DNA from: Ditylenchus dipsaci
Lineage: Eukaryota > Nematoda > Chromadorea > Rhabditida > Anguinidae
Direction of reading: 5' to 3'
Assembly: GCA_004194705.1 (NCBI GenBank)
Contig: SADC01000910.1
Location: 186,001 to 250,000, forward strand
Length of the DNA: 64,000 bases
In this document: positions 21,825 through 34,267 of the stretch, in pieces
How the letters are laid out: the number at the start of each line of letters is the position of its first letter
Numbering within the stretch: the first letter of the stretch is position 1
Position numbers and translations under genes: made by a program
Notes under the pieces: generated by a model
What the model saw: only the letters and a program-made list of their open reading frames with translations
The model's database searches: none
What the model was told of the DNA's origin: nothing

Positions 21825-22545
21825 TACACCCCGCCTGGCGGCCCTACCGGCGGGCTGCCAGGTGGAGGCAAAAAGGCGGTGGCCTCGCCTGCCTCGCCTA
21901 CTCTCGCCTAACGTCGCCCAACCTCGCCTATCCTCGCTTACCCTGGCCTACCCTCGCCTGTTTCGCCTACTATAACGTACACCTGACCTTGTCCCACGTG
22001 TACGTTATATCAAAGTTTGACTGTAGAGATTCCACCTGAACACTCAACTATCCTACCTGGCCACCTACCCTTTCTAACTGGCCATTTACTTAGCCTACCT
22101 GGCAAAAAAATGGGCTTGAACACAAAATCTACCTTAAATCCAGGCTACAATCCACCGTCAAGAGTTTGGTTCGCAAGGAATTTTTTTTGTAGAAGCAACT
22201 TTAATTATATGTGTTTGTGCTTGAAAAATAGCCAAAATATTGCACTTGAGGGTTCCGCAAAGATATCCAAATTAATTTGCAAAAATGGCAGAGAAGTGAG
22301 TTTGAACACAAAATCTACCTTAAATCCAGGCTAAAATCCACCATCACCAATTTGCATGGCAAGGAAAATTTTTTAGAAGCAACTTTAATTATACGTGTTT
22401 GTGTTTAAAAGAAAGCCAAGATGTTTTACTTGAGGGTTCCGCAGAGAAATCGAACATAAAATTGCAAAAACTGGCCAAAATTGGTTGTACAACAATAACT
22501 TCAGAAAAAGTGTGACCCCCGACCCAAATACTATATAGAGATGTC
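21825..22545. repeat. complex repeat, left inverted partner of 35514-37500
   Basis: From outside in: a short CCTCGCCTNCC minisatellite (about 21860-21970); the right end of a pogo-type MITE (TTTGACTGTA, ends about 22024); two tandem units of about 190 bp containing AATCTACCTTAAATCCAGGC and CTTGAGGGTTCCGCA; then GTGTGACCCCCGACCCAAAT and ACTATATAGAGAT. All components recur in inverted order and orientation to the right of the Argonaute gene. Confidence 0.7.
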
Positions 22546-22598
22546 CTTTTTACTCTTTTTGAACTGGATTTTTGACAACTCTAGTTCAAAAAAGACTA

Positions 22599-22755
22599 CC
22601 GTATTCACTCTATTAATTGCCCTTGCGCGATTAATTTTCAACCCCTCAAAAGTGTTGAAATTGTAAATCAAAAACTGCCCTAACTCTGAAATCCTAGTGG
22701 AAAAGCGAGGGGTGGGCGTTTATTAGAGTGTGAGCGATTAATAGAGTGAATACGA
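22599..22755. mobile_element. CCGTATT-type MITE upstream of Argonaute exon
   Basis: Ends CCGTATTCACTCTATTAATT and AATAGAGTGAATACGA are inverted and flanked by TA. The interior (TTGAAATTGTAAATCAAAAA ... CTAACTCTGAAATCCTAGT) is shared with the element at 33243-33368, in the same gene. The termini resemble those of the Tigger element at 60851-63213. Confidence 0.75.
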
Positions 22756-22809
22756 TACTTTCTAATCAAATTTACTCAAAATATCGTCAAAAACAAACTG
22801 CCTGTTCAG

Positions 22810-25800
22810 CAAAGTATTTTCTGCCATTGGGCCAGGCAAGCTCTACCTTACAGATGCTAAACAAATTGAATCTATGAACAATGGCATAGAACTTCGTCCA
22901 GGACTTAAAAAGGGAGTTCGAATTGTCAGCAACAACGGCAAACATGTCCGGCGGTTGTCTTAGACTGTGAGTATGATTGTTGTAACAAAATGTAAATGAA
23001 GCTAAATATTTTAGCAAGACATCGCCCTTTTTCAAGTCTCAAAATTTGCTTCAAACTATCAAAGAAGTGAATGGTGGACGAATTCCAGCTAGTGAAGCCG
23101 AATGGACTCATGTTCTTTTGTTGTGCAGGGTAAACTAAAAAAGATTTTTTTAAATTAAACTCCCTCAAGTTTGATTCTACCTAGGGTCCAACACTTTTTT
23201 TGGCGAATCTATATTTGCAAAAAGGGTTCACTATATCAAAGGGCGCGTTTTTTTTAGCAAAACTATTGTCCTTTACAAAAGTGAACAGCGAATCGAAGTC
23301 CTTGCTATTTTTTGAACTGCACAAACCAAAGACAACTAGCAAAGAACCTCAAAATTTGCTCAAAAAAAGTTTGGACCCTAGGCGGGAACGAACTTGAAGG
23401 GGGTTTTATGTATAGCGTTGACTGTACTTACTTTTTAAACTAGTTAACTATTTTTATAGATTTGAGAGTAGAGCCCATCCATGCACCAAAACAATCCTTC
23501 GAAATCGGCAGCTTTACCGAAAAAGCTGTAAATAAGATCAGGTCAGCTTTTTTAATGGGGTTTTTACTCCCGCGAAAATATGCCTCCGTCCCCTTGTTTT
23601 TTTAATGTTAAAAATTTTCGAGTTCTTTCATGTTATCCATGCTTTAATTTTTCATTTTTCAGTAGATAGATGCTTTACAGAGGATTGCTTAATGGATAGG
23701 TCTAAGTATGATACTTATTTCGGGAAAAAAAATTTTTTAAAGGAAAAATCAGCTTAAGGGTTGAGGCAAAAAATTACAACATTTTTATCAAAAAAATTCG
23801 AAAATTTACTGCTCATTAGCCAAATGTCTTAGCGCAATTCGATGCATCCTAATGACCGCTTGGCAAATGTCATGCAAAGAGCAGAGCAGCTAAATATTTT
23901 CAGCCCATCCAACAAAATTTTAAGTTCGTTTGGTGTAAAAGTAGTCAAAGACTCCAATGAAGTCGTAATCGGAGTTCGTCACCCACTAAAATACAGTTCC
24001 GAGACAGTTTCACCAAGACTCCGGATTCTGTTACAGTAAGTTTTTTCTCAAAAAGGCTTATTAAATAAAATTTGGGATTAACCATTTAGACTAGATGGAA
24101 CGATTTCAATGCTCACTACATTTCTACTAAACAAATCAGTGAATGGCTGTTTTACTATCCGAAAAAAAGAATATTTGGTAAATTTTTGTAAAATAGAATC
24201 TTGGGAGGTGGTTGTGGTCCATTTACTACTAGCACCGAATTTTTTATGGTGACCGGTAAAGTTAAAATTGCGGTAAATTACGTTGAGTTAGCCGTAATTG
24301 ATAAATAGCGGTATAGGAAAGCCTAACACCGTTCCTATACCTATGGGCTTCTCTTTAAGTGCCCAATAGTATGGGTCATAAAGGCGGCATCCTTTGAAGA
24401 TGGAAAACTTGGTCGCTGTACTACTCTTGCAAAGTTTTGTTCAAATAGATAGGCTCCGGGGCGCCCCAAACACCACGCCATCCTACAATTAGCCTTCTCC
24501 TGTCCCGCGCCCCGGACTTTTTTTATTCTCGCCCCGACACCGCCAACGCCTCGAGGTGAAACCAGGCCACGCCCCACTCACCGGGGCGGGACGGTCCGTG
24601 GCGCATTTAGGGAGCCCCGGGGCGGGTGGGCCATCACTGGCTATGACCCAACAAAAAAAACGAAAATTTGTTTTATTTTAAAAAGTAGATATATTCTTTT
24701 TGATAAGCTCAAAATTAATTTTTATCATATTTAGCGATTCCCGAGCCAATTTTCGGAAACAGCAAAAGCCAAGGGAATGCGTTCCGTTATGGAAAAGCGT
24801 CGATGTTTGGCACCGTACACCGACGATTCACTTGACTTTAAATCTTTTTTTTTGCCCAATGTTTCACAAGAAAGATAGAGTTTGTGCTTTTTATTGACTC
24901 TGAAAAAAATAACACTCACGGTTTGTTTTTTGTTTTTACTTGTTATAATCATTTTATTTTAAGCTGATCTGAAGTACTACGAAGCCAGATACAAAATTTT
25001 GACTCAGGTAAATACAAATAAAAATCCGGGGTAAGCTGGGCTGCCATCTCAAAACTTTAAAAAGGACATTTTGACCATTTTTGAAGAAAAACTGCATTTT
25101 ATCTAGTGCTTATTGCCATTTTGAAGCGAAAAAAAAAGATTTTGACTACAATTTCAAAAATAAAAAAAGATTTGGGGTCCCAAGAAAAGGACAAATCTTT
25201 TTAAAAAAAAACATGGCAGCTTTGAAGGTAGGGCAAGTAGGCCTGCCCGAAAAGCTGTGATATAAAATGCATACAACATAAAAAATTGATTGATATTTGG
25301 TTATTTTAGTTAGCTTGCGTTCTAAAAACTCAAAATATCGCAAGGGAAAAATGGATTTTTTTTGAAAAGAGATGAATACTTGTTTAATCTGATTTTCTGG
25401 GCCGTCCCGGCCTGCAACCTTTTCAGCCCGGGCCGAAAATATTTTTATAATTCAGGCCCGGGCTATACAGGTCCCGTGGACAAGTGGAAACATGATTTCC
25501 GCTTAGTTCTCTTTGGAAAGGCTAAACCAAATGGTGGACCAAGGAAAAACCGTCTTACATTATTTTCAAAAAGTTATTTCAGATTCGGAATTCCGAAATT
25601 CGGCATAAAAACATATATTAAAATAGCTGACATAACCAGCTAAATAATTACCTTGTCTAAAAAGACTAAAGAGACAAGATCGTATACATTAAAAAGTTGC
25701 TAAAAAAATCTTGAAATAACAATTCTTATTTTGATCTTTCTTTTAAGCACATCACTACTGAGGTCGTGGAAAACATAGTTAAAAAGGACACAAACAAACC

Positions 25801-28800
25801 ATGGAGAACATTATGCATATACCGGGAAACAAAAAATAAAATAAAATAATAAAAAAAGTCCGGGGCGCGGACAGGGAGAAGGCTAATTGTAGGGATGGCG
25901 TGGTGTTTGGGGCGCCCCGGAGCCTATCTATTTGAACAAAACTTTGCAAGAAAGCTCCAATTTATTTAATTACCGGTAACTCAACGTAATTTACCGCAAT
26001 TTTAACTTACCGGTCAACATAAAAAAATTCGGTGCTAGTAGTAAATGGACCACAACCACCTCCCAAGATTCTATTTTACAAAAATTTACCAAATATTCTT
26101 TCATGATTTTTCGGATAGTAAAACAGCCATTCACTGATTTGTTTAGTAGAAATGTAGTGAGCATTGAAATCTGCCTATCTATTTGAACAAAACAAAATAC
26201 CGGGAAACCCGGGAATATTCCAATGTTCCCGGGAATATTCCCGGAAATATTCCCGGAATATTCCCATTGTACAACCTAGTTGAGCCCAAAGTTCTTGCAA
26301 TTTACTTTATGCATAATGTTCTCCATGGTTTGTTTGTGTCCTTTTTTAACTATGTTTTCCACGACCTCAGTAGTGATGTGCTTAAAAGAAAGATCAAAAT
26401 AAGAAATTGTTATTTCAAGATTTTTTTAGCAACTTTTCAATGGTATACGATCTTGTCTCTTTAGTCTTTTTAGACAAGGTAATTATTTAGCTGGTTATGT
26501 CAGCTATTTTAATATATGTTTTTTATGCCGAATTTCGGAATTCCGAATCTGAAATAACTTTTTGAAAATAATGTAAGACGGTTTTTCCTTGGTCCACCAT
26601 TTGGTTTAGGCCTTTCCAAAGAGAACTAAGCGGAAATCATGTTTCCACTTGTCCACGGGACCTGTATAGCCCGGGCCTGAATTATAAAAATATTTTCGGC
26701 CCGGGCTGAAAAGGTTGCAGGCCGGGACGGCCCAGAAAATCAGATTAAACAAGTATTCATCTCTTTTCAAAAAAATCCATTTTTCCCTTGCGATATTTTT
26801 GAGTTTTTAGAACGCAAGCTAACTAAAATAACCAAATATCAATCAATTTTTATGGTTGTATGCATTTTATATCACAGGCCTTTCGGGCAGGCCTACTTGC
26901 CCTACCTTCAAAGCTGCCATGTTCTTTTTTAAAAAGATTTGTCCTTTTCTTGGGACCCCAAATCTTTTTTTATTTTTGAAATTGTAGTCAAAATCTTTTT
27001 TTTCGCTTCAAAATGGCAATAAGCACTAGATAAAATGCAGTTTTTTCTTCAAAAATGGTCAAAATGTCCTTTTTTAAAGTTTTGAGATGGCAGCCCAGCT
27101 TACCCCGGATTTTTATTTGTATTTACCTGAGTCAAAATTTTGTATCTGGCTTCGTAGTACTTCAGATCAGCTTAAAATAAAATGATTATAACAAGTAAAA
27201 ACAAAAAACAAACCGTGAGTGTTATTTTTTTCAGAGTCAATAAAAGCACAAACTCTATCTTTCTTGTGAAACATTGGGCAAAAAAAAAGATTTAAGTCAA
27301 GTGAATCGTCGGTGTACGGTGCCAAACATCGACGCTTTTCCATAACGGAACGCATTCCCTTGGCTTTTGCTGTTTTCCGAAAATTTGGCTCGGGAATCGC
27401 TAAATATGATAAAAATTAATTTTGAGCTTATCAAAAAGAATATATCTACTTTTTAAAATAAAACAAATTTCGTTTTTTTTGTTGGGTCATAGCCAGTGAT
27501 GGCCCACCCGCCCCGGGGCTCCCTAAATGCGCCACGGACCGTCCCGCCCCGGTGAGTGGGGCGGTGGCCTGGTTCACCTCGAGGCGTTGGGCGGTGTCGG
27601 GGCGAGAATAAAAAAATTCGTAGTCAAAGACTCCAATGAAGTCGTAATCGGAGTTCGTCACCCACCTAAAATACAGTTCCGAGACTGTTTCACCAAGACT
27701 CCGGATTCTGTTACAGTAAGTTTTTTCTCAAAAAGGCTTATTAAATAAAAATTTGGATTAACCATTTAGACTAGATGGAACGATTTCAATGCTCACTACA
27801 TTTCTACTAAACAAATCAGTGAATGGCTGTTTTACTATCCGAAAAATCATGAAAAGAATATTTGGTAAATTTTTGTAAAATAGAATCTTGGGAGGTGGTT
27901 GTGGTCCATTTACTACTAGCACCGAATTTTTTTATGTTGACCGGTAAGTTAAAATTGCGGTAAATTACGTTGAGTTACCGGTAATTAAATAAATTGGAGC
28001 TTTCTTGCAAAGTTTTGTTCAAATAGATAGGCTCCGGGGCGCCCCAAACACCACGCCATCCCTACAATTAGCCTTCTCCCTGTCCCGCGCCCCGGACTTT
28101 TTTTATTCTCGCCCCGACACCGCCCAACGCCTCGAGGTGAACCAGGCCACCGCCCACTCACCGGGGCGGGACGGTCCGTGGCGCATTTAGGGAGCCCCGG
28201 GGCGGGTGGGCCCATCACTGGCTATGACCAACAAAAAAACGAAAATTTGTTTTATTTTAAAAAGTAGATATATTCTTTTTGATAAGCTCAAAATTAATTT
28301 TTATCATATTTAGCGATTCCCGAGCCAAATTTTCGGAAACAGCAAAAGCCAAGGGAATGCGTTCCGTTATGGAAAAGCGTCGATGTTTGGCACCGTACAC
28401 CGACGATTCACTTGACTTTAAATCTTTTTTTTTGCCCAATGTTTCACAAGAAAGATAGAGTTTGTGCTTTTTATTGACTCTGAAAAAAATAACACTCACG
28501 GTTTGTTTTTTGTTTTTACTTGTTATAATCATTTTATTTTAAGCTGATCTGAAGTACTACGAAGCCAGATACAAAATTTTGACTCAGGTAAATACAAATA
28601 AAAATCCGGGGTAAGCTGGGCTGCCATCTCAAAACTTTAAAAAAGGACATTTTGACCATTTTTGAAGAAAAAACTGCATTTTATCTAGTGCTTATTGCCA
28701 TTTTGAAGCGAAAAAAAAGATTTTGACTACAATTTCAAAAATAAAAAAAGATTTGGGGTCCCAAGAAAAGGACAAATCTTTTTAAAAAAGAACATGGCAG

Positions 28801-31800
28801 CTTTGAAGGTAGGGCAAGTAGGCCTGCCCGAAAAGCCTGTGATATAAAATGCATACAACCATAAAAAATTGATTGATATTTGGTTATTTTAGTTAGCTTG
28901 CGTTCTAAAAACTCAAAATATCGCAAGGGAAAAATGGATTTTTTTTGAAAAGAGATGAATACTTGTTTAATCTGATTTTCTGGGCCGTCCCGGCCTGCAA
29001 CCTTTTCAGCCCGGGCCGAAAATATTTTTATAATTCAGGCCCGGGCTATACAGGTCCCGTGGACAAGTGGAAACATGATTTCCGCTTAGTTCTCTTTGGA
29101 AAGGCCTAAACCAAATGGTGGACCAAGGAAAACCGTCTTACATTATTTTCAAAAAGTTATTTCAGATTCGGAATTCCGAAATTCGGCATAAAAACATATA
29201 TTAAAATAGCTGACATAACCAGCTAAATAATTACCTTGTCTAAAAAGACTAAAGAGACAAGATCGTATACCATTAAAAGTTGCTAAAAAAATCTTGAAAT
29301 AACAATTCTTATTTTGATCTTTCTTTTAAGCACATCACTACTGAGGTCGTGGAAAACATAGTTAAAAAAGGACACAAACAAACCATGGAGAACATTATGC
29401 ATATACCGGGAAACAAAAAATAAAATAAAAATAATAAAAAAGTCCGGGGCGCGGACAGGGAGAAGGCTAATTGTAGGGATGGCGTGGTGTTTGGGGCGCC
29501 CGGAGCCTATCTATTTGAACAAAACTTTGCAAGAAAGCTCCAATTTATTTAATTACCGGTAACTCAACGTAATTTACCGCAATTTTAACTTACCGGTCAA
29601 CATAAAAAATTCGGTGCTAGTAGTAAATGGACCACAACCACCTCCCAAGATTCTATTTTACAAAAATTTACCAAATATTCTTTTCATGATTTTTCGGATA
29701 GTAAAACAGCCATTCACTGATTTGTTTAGTAGAAATGTAGTGAGCATTGAAATCTGCCTATCTATTTGAACAAAACAAAATACCGGGAACCCGGAATATT
29801 CCCAATGTTCCCGGGAATATTCCCGGAAATATTCCGGGAATATTCCCATTGTACAACCCTAGTTGAGCCAAAGTTCTTGCAATTTACTTTATGCATAATG
29901 TTCTCCATGGTTTGTTTGTGTCCTTTTTAACTATGTTTTCCACGACCTCAGTAGTGATGTGCTTAAAAGAAAGATCAAAATAAGAATTGTTATTTCAAGA
30001 TTTTTTTAGCAACTTTTCAATGGTATACGATCTTGTCTCTTTAGTCTTTTTAGACAAGGTAATTATTTAGCTGGTTATGTCAGCTATTTTAATATATGTT
30101 TTTATGCCGAATTTCGGAATTCCGAATCTGAAATAACTTTTTGAAAATAATGTAAGACGGTTTTCCTTGGTCCACCATTTGGTTTAGGCCTTTCCAAAGA
30201 GAACTAAGCGGAAATCATGTTTCCACTTGTCCACGGGACCTGTATAGCCCGGGCCTGAATTATAAAAATATTTTCGGCCCGGGCTGAAAAGGTTGCAGGC
30301 CGGACGGCCAGAAAATCAGATTAAACAAGTATTCATCTCTTTTCAAAAAAATCCATTTTCCCTTGCGATATTTTTGAGTTTTTAGAACGCAAGCTAACTA
30401 AAATAACCAAATATCAATCAATTTTTTATGGTTGTATGCATTTATATCACAGGCCTTTCGGGCAGGCCTACTTGCCCTACCTTCAAAGCTGCCATGTTCT
30501 TTTTTAAAAGATTTGTCCTTTTCTTGGGACCCAAAATCTTTTTTTATTTTGAAATTGTAGTCAAAATCTTTTTTTTTCGCTTCAAAATGGCAATAAGCAC
30601 TAGATAAAATGCAGTTTTTTCTTCAAAAATGGTCAAAATGTCCTTTTTTAAAGTTTTGAGATGGCAGCCCAGCTTACCCCGGATTTTTATTTGTATTTAC
30701 CTGAGTCAAAATTTTGTATCTGGCTTCGTAGTACTTCAGATCAGCTTAAAATAAAATGATTATAACAAGTAAAAACAAAAAACAAACCGTGAGTGTTATT
30801 TTTTTCAGAGTCAATAAAAAGCACAAACTCTATCTTTCTTGTGAAACATTGGGCAAAAAAAAAGATTTAAAGTCAAGTGAATCGTCGGTGTACGGTGCCA
30901 AACATCGACGCTTTTCCATAACGGAACGCATTCCCTTGGCTTTTGCTGTTTCCGAAAATTTGGCTCGGGAATCGCTAAATATGATAAAAATTAATTTTGA
31001 GCTTATCAAAAAGAATATATCTACTTTTAAAATAAAACAAATTTTCGTTTTTTTTGTTGGGTCATAGCCAGTGATGGGCCCACCCGCCCCGGGGCTCCCT
31101 AAATGCGCCACGGACCGTCCCGCCCGGTGAGTGGGGCGGTGGCCTGGTTCACCTCGAGGCGTTGGGCGGTGTCGGGGCGAGAATAAAAAAATTCGTAGTC
31201 AAAGACTCCAATGAAGTCGTAATCGGAGTTCGTCACCCACCTAAAATACAGTTCCGAGACTGTTTCACCAAGACTCCGGATTCTGTTACAGTAAGTTTTT
31301 TCTCAAAAAGGCTTATTAAATAAAAATTTGGGATTAACCATTTAGACTAGATGGAACGATTTCAATGCTCACTACATTTCTACTAAACAAATCAGTGAAT
31401 GGCTGTTTTACTATCCGAAAAATCATGAAAAGAATATTTGGTAAATTTTTGTAAAATAGAATCTTGGGAGGTGGTTGTGGTCCATTTACTACTAGCACCG
31501 AATTTTTTATGTTGACCGGTAAGTTAAAATTGCGGTAAATTACGTTGAGTTACCGGTAATTAAATAAATTGGAGCTTTCTTGCAAAGTTTTGTTCAAATA
31601 GATAGGCTCCGGGGCGCCCCAAACACCACGCCATCCCTACAATTAGCCTTCTCCCTGTCCCGCGCCCCGGACTTTTTTTATTCTCGCCCCGACACCGCCC
31701 AACGCCTCGAGGTGAACCAGGCCACCGCCCCACTCACCGGGGCGGACGGTCCGTGGCGCATTTAGGGAGCCCGGGCGGGTGGGCCCATCACTGGCTATGA

Positions 31801-34267
31801 CCCAACAAAAAAAACGAAAATTTGTTTTATTTTAAAAAGTAGATATATTCTTTTTGATAAGCTCAAAATTAATTTTTATCATATTTAGCGATTCCCGAGC
31901 CAAATTTTCGGAAACAGCAAAAGCCAAGGGAATGCGTTCCGTTATGGAAAAGCGTCGATGTTTGGCACCGTACACCGACGATTCACTTGACTTTAAATCT
32001 TTTTTTTTTGCCCAATGTTTCACAAGAAAGATAGAGTTTGTGCTTTTTATTGACTCTGAAAAAAATAACACTCACGGTTTGTTTTTTTGTTTACTTGTTA
32101 TAATCATTTTATTTTAAGCTGATCTGAAGTACTACGAAGCCAGATACAAAATTTTGACTCAGGTAAATACAAATAAAATCCGGGTAAGCTGGGCTGCCAT
32201 CTCAAAACTTTAAAAAAGGACATTTTGACCATTTTTGAAGAAAAAACTGCATTTTATCTAGTGCTTATTGCCATTTTGAAGCGAAAAAAAAGATTTTGAC
32301 TACAATTTCAAAAATAAAAAAGATTTGGGGTCCCAAGAAAAGGACAAATCTTTTTAAAAAAGAACATGGCAGCTTTGAAGGTAGGGCAAGTAGGCCTGCC
32401 CGAAAAGCCTGTGATATAAAATGCATACAACCATAAAAAATTGATTGATATTTGGTTATTTTAGTTAGCTTGCGTTCTAAAAACTCAAAAATATCGCAAG
32501 GAAAAATGGATTTTTTTTGAAAAGAGATGAATACTTGTTTAATCTGATTTTCTGGGCCGTCCCGGCCTGCAACCTTTTCAGCCCGGCCGAAAATATTTAT
32601 AATTCAGGCCCGGGCTATACAGGTCCCGTGGACAAGTGGAAACATGATTTCCGCTTAGTTCTCTTTGGAAAGGCCTAAACCAAATGGTGGACCAAGGAAA
32701 AACCGTCTTACATTATTTTCAAAAAGTTATTTCAGATTCGGAATTCCGAAATTCGGCATAAAAACATATATTAAAATAGCTGACATAACCAGCTAAATAA
32801 TTACCTTGTCTAAAAAGACTAAAGAGACAAGATCGTATACCATTGAAAAGTTGCTAAAAAATCTTGAAATAACAATTTCTTATTTTGATCTTTCTTTAAG
32901 CACATCACTACTGAGGTCGTGGAAAACATAGTTAAAAAAGGACACAAACAACCATGGAGAACATTATGCATAAAGTAAATTGCAAGAACTTTGGGCTCAA
33001 CTAGGGTTGTACAATGGGAATATTCCCGGGAATATTTCCGGGAATATTCCCGGGAACATTGGGAATATTCCCGGTTTCCCGGTATTTTCCCCTATATTGG
33101 GAATGTTCCCGGGAATATTCCCGGGTTTTCTATATTTCCGGGAATTTCTACAACTCTAGGCTCAACTATATGCCATCATTGAACCATTGGCGTGAGTAAC
33201 TTAAAAATATTTATTATCAAAATCCCACTTATTGTATAGATACCGTATTTTCTCTGTTGACGCACCCGGGTTCATTATTTTTCAACCATTCAAAAATGTT
33301 GAAATTGTAAATCAAAAATTGCCCTAACTCTGAAATCCTAGTAAAAATCGAGGGGGATAAGAATACGGTATTATAGGAATGAGTATGCATTGGAGAGTGG
33401 CGAAGTGTTGGTGATTGGTCTCGATGTTATTTTATAAAAAAATTTTCCTTGGTCTCCCAAGCTGCTTTAACTGACAACTTGTGAGAGGTGTGTTTCGAAA
33501 TGGACTGAGAAGTGTGTTCCGTAATTGACTGTATGGTGTGTCCCGAAATGTGGCCTTAAAATTAAACGGACTCTCCTATTAACATACGCTGAGCTGAATT
33601 ACGGAATCTGGCTCTCCCATTAACATACTCCCCCATTAACATACACCTCTCATTAACATACGGCAAGTCCCGGTCCCAAGGCTGTATGTTAATGGGAGTT
33701 TTGACTGTAGTTGACCGATTTTCATTGCGATCTTGAAGATCTTGAAAAACAGCCGTCCAATCAAAGTCGACCTAAATATGTGTTCATTTTGAGAGATGGA
33801 GTGTCCGAGGGTCAATACAAAATGATTAGTTATGAAAACTTTGAAATTAAAAAATCTAAGACTTTTATTAAAAAAAAATAAAAATAAAAAAATTAATTAA
33901 TTTCAGGCCATAACTGAAGAGTATGTAGCCATCCAAGCTGAGTTAAAGAAGGTAGATCCTGCTTACAAACATCAAATATTGTATGTTGTGGCACCAAACG
34001 GCATTTCAAGCTCTTCTTTTCTACCTTCGGAGAAATGTCCACAAGAAAGTGTGATCCAGAACCCTTTTTCTAGCCACTTGGTGGAAAACTCAATTAGCGA
34101 AGCTTGGATGGTGTCACACAAAGCTGTCAAGGTAGGTTATCGAAATAGTTCACAAATCTAATATAATATATGACAATCTAATTTTTTTAGACCAAATGTA
34201 CTACCATGTACTGCCTGCTACATTTTATACAGTGACACAAGCTGCAATGTCACTGAAAAGAATATAA
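22810..34267 (+). CDS. divergent Argonaute-family protein, N terminus missing
   Basis: Argonautes bind small guide RNAs for silencing. Blocks in order: 22810-22966 (LRPGLKKGVRIVSNNGKH, pre-PAZ), 23015-23129 (KTSPFFKSQNLLQTIKEVN), 23460-23541 (LRVEPIHAPKQSFEIGSF, PAZ), about 23673-23750 (RSKYDTYF), 23833-24035 (linker 2, ANVMQRAEQLNIFSPSNK ... FGVKVVKDSNE), 24090-24177 (RWNDFNAHYISTKQISEW, MID start), 24737-24920 (FSETAKAKGMRSVMEKRR ... IEFVLFIDSEK), 24964-25007 (YYEARYKILTQ), 33377-33425 (VLVIGLDV, PIWI start with first catalytic Asp), 33711-33831 (FILRDGVSEGQYKM, second Asp), 33907-34131 (EEYVAIQAELKKVDPAYK, SHKAVK), 34191-34267 (YYHVLPATFY, stop TAA). The linker/MID exons are present in further copies at about 27618-28596 and 31192-32162. 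Several indels break the frame. The PIWI domain looks shortened and the position expected for the catalytic His appears to be Tyr. No N domain was found upstream. Confidence 0.82.
23168..23425. repeat. pogo-type MITE in Argonaute intron
   Basis: A CTAGGGTCCAACACTTTTTTT arm and an inverted GTTTGGACCCTAGGCGGGAAC arm surround a diverged centre; the right end reads GTTGACTG followed by TA. Relatives are at 8069-8493 and 45392-45670. Confidence 0.55.
23941..33080. repeat. 9-kb block of alternating direct and inverted copies of Argonaute exons
   Basis: A segment of about 1.9 kb (linker 2, two MID exons and introns) appears forward at 23941-25840, 27618-29430 and 31192-32970, and in inverted form at 25850-27612 and 29435-31190. 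The forward period is about 3.57 kb. Inverted copies are circularly permuted: after the forward copy comes the inverse of its first half, then the inverse of a Z segment plus the second half. Junctions carry the shared phrase ATACCGGGAAAC or the A-run GAATAAAAAAA. Copies differ almost only by one-base indels in homopolymers, inside and outside exons alike. Confidence 0.85.
32991..33165. repeat. cluster of GGGAATATTCCCGG palindromes
   Basis: Six or more variants of the perfect palindrome CGGGAATATTCCCG lie within about 150 bp and again, inverted, at 26205-26270 and 29785-29850. The cluster lies at the right edge of the palindromic block and just before a putative short Argonaute exon (33160-33191). 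Confidence 0.7.
33243..33368. mobile_element. CCGTATT-type MITE in the PIWI region
   Basis: CCGTATTTTCTCTGTTGACG at the left, AAGAATACGG at the right, TA on both sides. Interior shared with 22599-22755. Confidence 0.65.
33566..33707. mobile_element. pogo-type MITE between PIWI exons
   Basis: Five copies of the motif CTCCCATTAACATAC occur in alternating orientation; the right end reads GGGAGTTTTGACTG followed by TA. The PIWI exon beginning at 33711 starts immediately after it, so the element borders or provides the splice acceptor (GACTGTAG). Confidence 0.65.

Noticed and set aside
30756..31067. 103-codon plus-strand ORF repeated at 24.7, 28.3 and 31.9 kb on the other strand
   Set aside because: It is the antisense of the Argonaute MID exon and is long only because the inverted copy is nearly identical.
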